NCBI GenBank assembly: GCA_003506895.1
Contig: DNXO01000085.1
Span: 1-51,242, forward strand
Direction of reading: 5' to 3'
DNA length: 51,242 nt
Origin: Acetobacteraceae bacterium
Lineage (GTDB): Bacteria > Pseudomonadota > Alphaproteobacteria > Acetobacterales > Acetobacteraceae
Shown here: positions 45,858 to 51,242 of the stretch, piece after piece
How the letters are laid out: each line of letters opens with the position of its first letter
How positions within the stretch are numbered: the stretch's first letter is position 1
The notes under the pieces: model-generated
The model's input: only the letters and a program-made list of their open reading frames with translations
Told to the model about the DNA's origin: nothing
The model's database searches: none
Position numbers and translations under genes: made by a program

Positions 45858-46190
45858 ATGAGCGAGAACACGGTAGCCGTAACGGACAAGAGCTTCGCCG
45901 CCGATGTCGTTGAAGCCAGCAAGTCCGGCCCCGTGCTGGTCGATTTCTGGGCCGAGTGGTGCGGTCCGTGCAAGATGATCGGGCCGGCGCTGGAGGAGAT
46001 TGCGGGCGAGTTGAAGGGCAAACTGACGGTGGCGAAGGTCGATATCGACAACAACCCGATGTCGCCGAACCAGTTCGCCGTGCGCGGTATCCCCACGCTG
46101 ATCCTGTTCAAGGACGGCAAGCCCGCCGCCACGCAGGTCGGGGCGATGCCGAAGAGCAAGCTGAAGGACTGGATCGCCGGCAACATCTGA
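45858..46190 (+). CDS. trxA: Thioredoxin
   Basis: This 110-residue protein is a cytoplasmic disulfide reductase. The active site WCGPC has C35 and C38, and the cis-proline loop GIPTLI follows. Length and motif are those of thioredoxin 1. It lies 57 bases after addA, and a strong hairpin follows. Confidence 0.96.
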   Translation: MSENTVAVTDKSFAADVVEASKSGPVLVDFWAEWCGPCKMIGPALEEIAGELKGKLTVAKVDIDNNPMSPNQFAVRGIPTLILFKDGKPAATQVGAMPKSKLKDWIAGNI

Positions 46191-46211
46191 CCTTTGCGGC
46201 GATCAAGAAGA

Positions 46212-46236
46212 ACCCCGGGGCACCTCACCCCGGGGT
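46212..46236. terminator. Two-way terminator hairpin
   Basis: ACCCCGGGG (46212-46220) pairs with CCCCGGGGT (46228-46236) around 7 bases; TCTTT follows on the plus strand. It separates trxA from the convergent GlsB-type gene. Confidence 0.75.
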
Positions 46237-46243
46237 CTTTGAT

Positions 46244-46504
46244 TCATGTGGTCGTCCGCCGGCCGGCGATGGCGTGGTAGACCGCAAGCACAACGATCGC
46301 GCCGATAACCGCGACGATGACGCTGTAGATGTTGAATCCTGTCACCGGTGCCGCGCCGAAGAAAGTGAACAGAAATCCGCCGACAAAAGCGCCGACGATG
46401 CCAAGAACGATGTCGAGGATAACGCCCTCGCCGCTTCTGTTGACGATTTTGCTGGCGATGAAGCCCGCGATCAGGCCGAGAACCAGCCAGGCAACAATGG
46501 ACAT
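46244..46504 (-). CDS. GlsB/YeaQ/YmgE-family membrane protein
   Basis: The 86-residue protein has three hydrophobic spans with the Gly-rich family pattern GLIAGFIASKIVNRSGEG near residues 10-27 and GIVGAFVGGFLF near 35-46. The family is called transglycosylase-associated or stress-response membrane protein; its molecular role is not established. Alone on the minus strand, followed by the trxA terminator. Confidence 0.88.
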   Translation of the reverse strand: MSIVAWLVLGLIAGFIASKIVNRSGEGVILDIVLGIVGAFVGGFLFTFFGAAPVTGFNIYSVIVAVIGAIVVLAVYHAIAGRRTTT

Positions 46505-46534
46505 GCGCGTCTTCCTTTATGGGTCTTGTGGGGT

Positions 46535-46765
46535 TTAGCCCCGGGTCGGAATGACCGAGGCCAGGGCGTAGGCAAGGCCGCCCGCGATCAGCAGGGAAAT
46601 CAGCGGCTGCCGCTCGACTTGATGGCTCAGCGCCTGCGTGCCCACCCGGGCCTGCGCAACCGCTCCGGCGCAAGCGTCCTGTGCATCGCAGGCGAGTTCG
46701 CGGGCCTTTTCCTCGACGACGAGCGCCGCCAAGGCGAGGGTAACCAGTGCCAAGAGTGATTTCAT
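46535..46765 (-). CDS. Small membrane-associated protein of unknown function
   Basis: The 76-residue product starts MKSLLALVTLALAALVVEEK, a hydrophobic start that could be a membrane anchor, and has a second hydrophobic stretch at about 54-70 (ISLLIAGGLAYALAS). GAAAGGAGCCGGC directly before the ATG at 46765 fixes this start over a longer frame to 46849. The layout resembles short DUF883-like or stress-induced envelope proteins, but I cannot assign a family. It neighbours the GlsB-type stress gene. Confidence 0.6.
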   Translation of the reverse strand: MKSLLALVTLALAALVVEEKARELACDAQDACAGAVAQARVGTQALSHQVERQPLISLLIAGGLAYALASVIPTRG

Positions 46766-46864
46766 GCCGGCTCCTTTCTGGGGCGCTTTCGCGTTGGTTA
46801 ACGCGCCGTCAGGTGCCGGGATGCAGGGGGCATACGGATATCGGATCAAAAACCCGAATGCGGC

Positions 46865-48121
46865 CTATTGGTCCAGCTTCAGGACCTCACCCGCGAGATA
46901 GAGGCTTCCGCAAATCAGGACGCGCGCGGCGCGTTCGCCGCGGGGAATGTTCCGCAGGGCGTCGGCAACCCCGGGTCCCGGACGGGCGACGCCGCCGGAA
47001 GCGGCGATGATCGCCTCGACCGGCAGCGCCGCGTGCTGTTCCGGTTCGCGTACCGCCCAGACTGTGTCGGCCAGTGGCAGCAGGGGGCGCAGAAACTCGG
47101 CCGAGTCTTTTGCCTGCTTCATGCCGACGATCAGATGCACTGGCCGGTCACGCCAGTCCCGCAGGTGTTCGGCGAGCACGACGCCGGCGCCAGGATTGTG
47201 GCCTCCGTCCAGCCAGAGTTCCCAATGCGGCGGCAATAGCCGAGCGAGCGGGCCGGTCAGAAGCTGCATGCGCGCGGGCCATTCGGCATTTCGGATACCG
47301 GACGGATCGTGCGGCAATCCGGCGGCGCGAAGTGTTGTGATGGCGATGCCGGCGTTGTCCTGCTGGAACAGCCCCGGAAGGGAGGGCGTGGGCAGGTCCA
47401 GGGTTGCTGCCGGGTCCGTGTAGCGGAACCCGTTCGGCGTTGCCGCGATTTCCCAGTCCCGTCCCCGCAGCCGCACCGGCGTGCCGCGGCCTTCCGCCTG
47501 TTCCAGCAGCACGCGCCTGACATCTCCGGGCTGGGCTCCGATGGTGATGGGAATCCCGGGCTTCATGATGCCGGCCTTTTCCGCCGCGATAATCTCGACA
47601 GTCGGACCCAGCAGTTCACGATGGTCCAGTGAGATCGACGTAATCGCGCAGGCCGCCGGGGCTTCGATCACGTTCGTGGCGTCGCCGCGTCCACCGAGAC
47701 CGACCTCCAGCACGCATAGATCGGCTTGGGTCTCGGCGAACAGGTCGAACGCGGCGGCGGTGATGACCTCGAACACGGTGATCGGTGCGCCATCGTTGAT
47801 TCGCTCGATCCGCTCCATCGTGGCGATCAGGCGATCGTCTGACACCAGTTCACCGGCCACGCGGATGCGCTCGTTGAAGCGGACGAGATGCGGCGAGGTA
47901 TAAACATGAACCTTCTGGCCCGCTGCCTCCGCCATCGCTCGCAGAAACGCGCAGGTGCTGCCCTTGCCGTTGGTTCCGGCGACGTGGATGATGGGCGGCA
48001 AGCGCAGTTCCGGCGAACCAAGCCTGGTCAGGAGGACCCGAAGGCGGTCGAGGCTGAGGTCGATCAGCCTGGGGTGCAGGCGCTCTAGGCGGGCGGCAAT
48101 CTGGTCGACGACTTGGTTCAC
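46865..48121 (-). CDS. folC: Bifunctional dihydrofolate synthase / folylpolyglutamate synthase
   Basis: FolC adds glutamates to dihydropteroate and folates. The 418-residue Mur-ligase-fold protein has the P-loop GTNGKGS at 49-55 and the later LDGGHNPGA segment near 321-329. It overlaps accD by 4 bases (ATGA); accD-folC is a standard alphaproteobacterial pair. Confidence 0.95.
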   Translation of the reverse strand: MNQVVDQIAARLERLHPRLIDLSLDRLRVLLTRLGSPELRLPPIIHVAGTNGKGSTCAFLRAMAEAAGQKVHVYTSPHLVRFNERIRVAGELVSDDRLIATMERIERINDGAPITVFEVITAAAFDLFAETQADLCVLEVGLGGRGDATNVIEAPAACAITSISLDHRELLGPTVEIIAAEKAGIMKPGIPITIGAQPGDVRRVLLEQAEGRGTPVRLRGRDWEIAATPNGFRYTDPAATLDLPTPSLPGLFQQDNAGIAITTLRAAGLPHDPSGIRNAEWPARMQLLTGPLARLLPPHWELWLDGGHNPGAGVVLAEHLRDWRDRPVHLIVGMKQAKDSAEFLRPLLPLADTVWAVREPEQHAALPVEAIIAASGGVARPGPGVADALRNIPRGERAARVLICGSLYLAGEVLKLDQ

Positions 48122-48984
48122 GCGGCCGCCGCCTGCTCCTTCCCGGTGAGTAACCCGATAACGCGGGCAAGAGTCGCCTGCATCTCGGTGCGCTTCACCA
48201 CCATGTCGATGATGCCGTGCTGCAGCAGGTATTCGGCGCGCTGGAAGCCCTCGGGCAGCTTTTCACGCACGGTTTGCTCGATGACGCGGGCACCCGCGAA
48301 GCCGATCATGGCGCCGGGTTCCGCGATCTGGATGTCACCCAGCATGGCGAAGGAGGCGGTGACGCCGCCGGTGGTCGGGTCGGTTAGCACCACGATGAAG
48401 GGCAATCCGGCATCCTTGACCAGCCTTGTCGCGATAACGGTGCGCGGCATCTGCATCAGGCTGATCGCACCCTCTTGCATCCGGGCGCCGCCTGAGGCGG
48501 TGAACACGATCAGCGGCACGCTCTGAAGGACGGCGAGCCGAGCGGCGGCAACGAGCGCATCGCCGACCGCCGCGCCCATCGAGCCGCCGATGAAGTTGAA
48601 CTCCATCACCGCGACGACGGCTTTCTGGCCGCCGATCGTGCCGTGGGCGACGGTGATCGCATCGTCGGTATGGGCCTTCTCGCGCGCTTCCTTCAACCGG
48701 TCCGCGTAGCGCTTGGTGTCGCGGAACCTCAGAGGGTCGGACGGTGTCTTCGGCAATTCGATGCGCGTGAAGGCGTTTTCGTCAAACGTCCATTCCATCC
48801 GTTCGGTGGAACTGGCGCGCATGTGGTGGCCGCAATGCTGGCACACCTTGCGGTTGGTCGCGAGGTCCCGGTGGAAAATCATCTGTTGGCACGCCGGGCA
48901 TTGATGCCACAGGTTGTCCGGCACGGAGGACCGGGCGAACAAGGTGCGAATTTTGGGACGGACGTATTCTGTGAGCCAGCTCAT
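48118..48984 (-). CDS. accD: Acetyl-CoA carboxylase carboxyltransferase subunit beta
   Basis: AccD with AccA transfers the carboxyl group from biotin to acetyl-CoA in fatty-acid synthesis. The 288-residue product has the zinc ribbon C29-x2-C32 and C48-x2-C51 and the crotonase-like core (FTASGGARMQEGAISLMQM). The start at 48984 (MSWLTEYVRP) is the family start; the longer open frame upstream lacks support. trpA or trpB, often upstream, are absent here. Confidence 0.95.
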   Translation of the reverse strand: MSWLTEYVRPKIRTLFARSSVPDNLWHQCPACQQMIFHRDLATNRKVCQHCGHHMRASSTERMEWTFDENAFTRIELPKTPSDPLRFRDTKRYADRLKEAREKAHTDDAITVAHGTIGGQKAVVAVMEFNFIGGSMGAAVGDALVAAARLAVLQSVPLIVFTASGGARMQEGAISLMQMPRTVIATRLVKDAGLPFIVVLTDPTTGGVTASFAMLGDIQIAEPGAMIGFAGARVIEQTVREKLPEGFQRAEYLLQHGIIDMVVKRTEMQATLARVIGLLTGKEQAAAA

Positions 48985-49231
48985 GCGCGCCGGAATAGCG
49001 GGGGACGGCGGTAGCGGCAAGCGCGGGTTGGCCCAGCGGGCTCTTGTGGTCGTCGCGAGCAAGGGCGCTGAAAGAGGGCGTCCTCGATTCCTGTTCCGAG
49101 TCTTGGCGGCGCTACGCAGGATGGACAGGCGCGGTCTTGGCTGATCCGGCTGGCGAGGAGATTGTTTACCCGAAGGATTGCGTCGGCGGACGAGGCGGCG
49201 CAAAAATAGACACGCGAATCAATAAATGACA

Positions 49232-49257
49232 TAATATGGAACGAATTCGTTATATTA
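49232..49257. promoter_or_regulatory. 26-base AT-rich dyad around AACGAATTCGTT
   Basis: TAATAT and AACGAA on the left pair with TTCGTT and ATATTA on the right; only two bases (GG) on the left are unpaired. The 12-base core AACGAATTCGTT is a perfect palindrome. It sits about 250 bases upstream of accD and may be an operator. Confidence 0.4.
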
Positions 49258-49317
49258 ATATGATGATATGAAAATCATCCTTGATTTCGCCCTGCGTCGC
49301 TCCTAACTCGTGGTGCT

Positions 49318-49339
49318 ACAGGGTGACCCCACACCCTGT
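49318..49339 (+). terminator. Terminator-like hairpin with short T-run
   Basis: ACAGGGTG (49318-49325) and CACCCTGT (49332-49339) pair exactly around 6 bases, with TCTTT after on the plus strand. No plus-strand gene ends here, which raises the possibility of a small RNA starting in the AT-rich island. Confidence 0.4.
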
Positions 49340-49410
49340 TCTTTCGGTGGCCGGCCTCGTCTTTCTCCCCCTCAACGGGGCCGGTTTCCCGTCCCAGTCC
49401 CTCCAGACAC

Positions 49411-49548
49411 CTACGCGGCGCATAGTCCTGCCCAGATCGAAAGCAGCGCCGCCATGATCAGAATCGCCGCGATATAGGGCTTCGATGCCTCGGTGAGGCG
49501 GCTCGTCAGCCGGTCAAAGGGCGTTTCCTGTTCGTGGTGACTCGACAT
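49411..49548 (-). CDS. 45-residue single-span membrane protein
   Basis: ATG at 49548, stop TAG at 49411-49413. The product has a polar, charged N-terminus (MSSHHEQETPFDRLTSRL) and a hydrophobic span at about residues 26-44 (YIAAILIMAALLSIWAGL). Mostly G or C third positions suggest coding. No good ribosome binding site is seen. It lies upstream of the AT-rich island and accD on the same strand. Function unknown. Confidence 0.45.
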   Translation of the reverse strand: MSSHHEQETPFDRLTSRLTEASKPYIAAILIMAALLSIWAGLCAA

Positions 49549-49746
49549 GTCGCGCATCGCCGATCCGGCATTATGGGAGATCCTCACTCAGGGAAAGGGC
49601 GCCGCGGAGGCGAGCCTTCGCGGCGAAGTTCACAGGGAGGAAACGCAGCCTTCATACTTCACGTTTTCGTCAGACAGCAACTATGTTTTCAACAACGCGC
49701 GATCACATTTACCATTCGATTTCGAAACATACATAAAATCTGCTGT

Positions 49747-50505
49747 CTAAATCTCTATCAATTCCATTGCGTCTCCGACGGAAAAGCGTCCGGCACTGAC
49801 GACTTCCGCGTGAATGCCCAGCTCGACATGGCCGTACAAGGAACGAAGTTCGTTGACCGGGTCGGCATCCCGTTCGCCCGTTTCGGGATTCACTTCGGTT
49901 GCGGGACAACGGGTTGTGCCCTTTACCACGCGCAGCACGGCTCCGCCGACCTGGATCTCCCGCCCGATCCATTCCCGTTCGGCCCAGGCGGGCGCGCCAC
50001 TGAACCACACGTTGGCGCGAAACCGCCGCCGGTGCCGGCGAGCGCCTACTTTCGATTCGAAGTCCCGCAGGCTGGCCAGGTTGTTCAGGCTGATCACAGG
50101 CTTCTTCTGATCGCCGAAAACATGGCCGGGGACGTGATGAAAGGTCGGGTGCCCCCGAGCTTCGTCGCCGATATAATCTGTCAGGAAAGACGCGAGCCGC
50201 TGTTGCCCGGCCTCGGTCATCGCGTTTGCCTCGATCCCGCTGCCATCGGGCGCGCGTATCCGCAGCATCTTCGATCCCGGGTCGAACACGCTGAACAGCA
50301 ATGCCGCCTTCGCATGCTTCATCTGGCACAGGAAATTCCACTTTGGCAGCCAAGCTGGATTCGCCGGATCGAAGCCGGAATCCCCATGCGCGAGGGCAAA
50401 CGCGCGGTCCCATGGGATCGCGCCCCCTTCCTCCACTTCCGCCTGGTCAATGGCTTCCGCCGTCAGCCCTTTGACCGGGTAGCGGTACAGATATTCGATT
50501 CGCAT
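49747..50505 (-). CDS. MOSC-domain protein
   Basis: MOSC domains are molybdenum-cofactor-linked sulfur carriers or reductases related to mARC and YcbX. The 252-residue product has the N-terminal MOSC beta-barrel (RIEYLYRYPVKGL at the start) and the C-terminal MOSC domain, with the conserved cysteine C200 in TTRCPATEVNPETG, the likely cofactor or sulfur ligand. No ferredoxin domain follows, so it is the short type. Its start region is divergent from clpB. Confidence 0.9.
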   Translation of the reverse strand: MRIEYLYRYPVKGLTAEAIDQAEVEEGGAIPWDRAFALAHGDSGFDPANPAWLPKWNFLCQMKHAKAALLFSVFDPGSKMLRIRAPDGSGIEANAMTEAGQQRLASFLTDYIGDEARGHPTFHHVPGHVFGDQKKPVISLNNLASLRDFESKVGARRHRRRFRANVWFSGAPAWAEREWIGREIQVGGAVLRVVKGTTRCPATEVNPETGERDADPVNELRSLYGHVELGIHAEVVSAGRFSVGDAMELIEI

Positions 50506-50517
50506 GGTTCAAACCCC

Positions 50518-50546
50518 CTTGAGCGGTAGTCTGTCCCGCCCCACTT
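50518..50546 (+). promoter_or_regulatory. Sigma-32-like heat-shock promoter of clpB
   Basis: CTTGAG (50518-50523) and CCCCACTT (50539-50546) are 15 bases apart, close to the sigma-32 pattern CTTGAAA-N-CCCCATNT. It lies about 75 bases before the clpB start, as expected for a heat-shock chaperone gene. Confidence 0.5.
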
Positions 50547-50619
50547 CCGGGTGAAAGCCTGTTCATGTCGCCAGTATATGGGGCATGAAAGGGCCGTCGC
50601 CTGATGAAAGGGACATAAG

Positions 50620-51242
50620 ATGGACATTCAAAAATTTACCGAACGCTGCCAGGGTTTTCTCCAGGCCGCCAGTACCATTGCGATACGGGAGTTTCACCAG
50701 CGCATTACGCCTGAGCATCTGCTCAAGGCCCTGCTGGATGATGAGGAAGGCGCCGCGGCCGGCCTGATCAAGGCTGCTGGCGGTGATCCGAAGGCGGCAG
50801 CCGCCGCGAACGACGCCGAAGTGACGCGTAATCCGAAAGTCAGCGGCGGCGGTGCGGGTCAACCGCAATTGACGCCGGAATTGGTGCGGGTGCTGGACTC
50901 CGCCCAACAGGCGTCCACCCGCGCGGGCGACGAATACGTGGCGCAGGACCGGCTGCTGGTCGCGCTGGCTGAGTCCAGCACACCGGCCGGCAAGGCGTTG
51001 AAGGCCGGCGGAGTCACGCCGCAAGCCCTGGAGAAAGCGGTCAACGACGTTCGCAAGGGCCGCAAGGTCACCAGCCCGAACGCGGAATCCAACTTCGACG
51101 CGCTGAAAAAATACGCCCGCGATGTCACCGCCATCGCCCGCGAAGGCAAGCTGGACCCAGTCATCGGCCGCGATGAGGAAATCCGTCGCACCATCCAGGT
51201 CCTCGCTCGGCGCACCAAAAACAACCCGGTGCTGATCGGCGA
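50620..51242 (+). CDS. clpB: Chaperone ClpB, N-terminal part (cut by window end)
   Basis: ClpB with DnaK pulls apart protein aggregates. The first 207 codons are visible: the Clp N-terminal repeat domain (about 1-145, with FTERCQGFLQAASTIAI and HQRITPEHLLKALL) and the start of the first AAA+ domain (YARDVTAIAREGKLDPVIGR), stopping just before its Walker A. GAAAGGGAC precedes the ATG. A sigma-32-like promoter lies upstream. The window ends inside the gene. Confidence 0.96.
   Translation, partial: MDIQKFTERCQGFLQAASTIAIREFHQRITPEHLLKALLDDEEGAAAGLIKAAGGDPKAAAAANDAEVTRNPKVSGGGAGQPQLTPELVRVLDSAQQASTRAGDEYVAQDRLLVALAESSTPAGKALKAGGVTPQALEKAVNDVRKGRKVTSPNAESNFDALKKYARDVTAIAREGKLDPVIGRDEEIRRTIQVLARRTKNNPVLIG

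Larger units (their letters stand above)
48985..49410. other. 426-base spacer upstream of accD with AT-rich structured island
   Basis: From 49200 to 49280 the sequence is strikingly AT-rich for this genome and contains two dyads (49232-49257 and 49262-49279, GATGAT/ATCATC); a third hairpin with a short T-run sits at 49318-49344. No open frame is convincing. It is probably the promoter region of accD, a small RNA, or both. Positions 48990-49190 show nothing else. Confidence 0.45.

Noticed and set aside
49547..49750. 67-codon plus-strand frame between the 45-residue gene and MOSC
   Set aside because: No family, no ribosome binding site, and overlaps the ends of both neighbouring genes.

Overview
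The window comes from a GC-rich alphaproteobacterium. The gene orders argS-SPOR-nagZ-scpA-scpB, glyA-nrdR-ribD-ribE-ribB-ribH-nusB, tsaE-amgK-murU-addB-addA-trxA and accD-folC all point to Rhodospirillales, and Acetobacteraceae is a reasonable guess. This rests on gene order and recalled protein similarity; no search was run.

Layout. Positions 1-2500 are an AT-richer accessory patch: the end of a large gene whose last ~95 residues resemble a polymorphic-toxin type 44 tip, a membrane-anchored candidate immunity gene, a nested inverted-repeat region and two tiny membrane-protein genes. Positions 2531-8367 are a tight housekeeping run (argS, SPOR protein, nagZ, site-2 protease, scpA, scpB), followed by a DUF1127 gene. 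Positions 9000-15637 hold a catabolic group: a TauD-type dioxygenase, a periplasmic binding protein overlapping an MFS permease gene, a CYP199-like P450 and a D-aminoacylase-type amidohydrolase. A strong hairpin separates it from a convergent SulP transporter. Positions 17563-20605 are a divergent TonB / TonB-dependent receptor pair around a perfect ATGTTATAACAT palindrome that looks like a Zur operator. Positions 20649-31246 are mixed accessory genes: a secreted nuclease-family protein, a purine nucleoside permease, an aldo/keto reductase plus ATP-grasp-like pair with a decayed gene fragment behind it, a secreted beta-propeller/RTX protein, an aminotransferase, an FTR1-cupredoxin fusion with a beta-barrel partner behind a Fur-like box, and an orphan binding protein. 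Positions 31265-37050 (minus strand) are the riboflavin/nusB, nrdR and glyA genes. Positions 37154-46190 (plus strand) run tsaE, amgK, murU, addB, addA, trxA. Then come small envelope genes, folC and accD (minus), an AT-rich structured spacer, a MOSC protein and the start of clpB behind a sigma-32-like promoter.

How the genes work together. NagZ, AmgK and MurU belong to peptidoglycan recycling; AddA and AddB form one helicase-nuclease; RibD, RibE, RibB and RibH make riboflavin, but RibB's GTP cyclohydrolase II half has lost its zinc cysteines, so RibA must lie elsewhere. The two metal loci (zinc-type TonB receptor, iron-type FTR1) each carry an operator-like dyad at the expected place. No tRNA, rRNA, CRISPR array or intact insertion sequence was seen.
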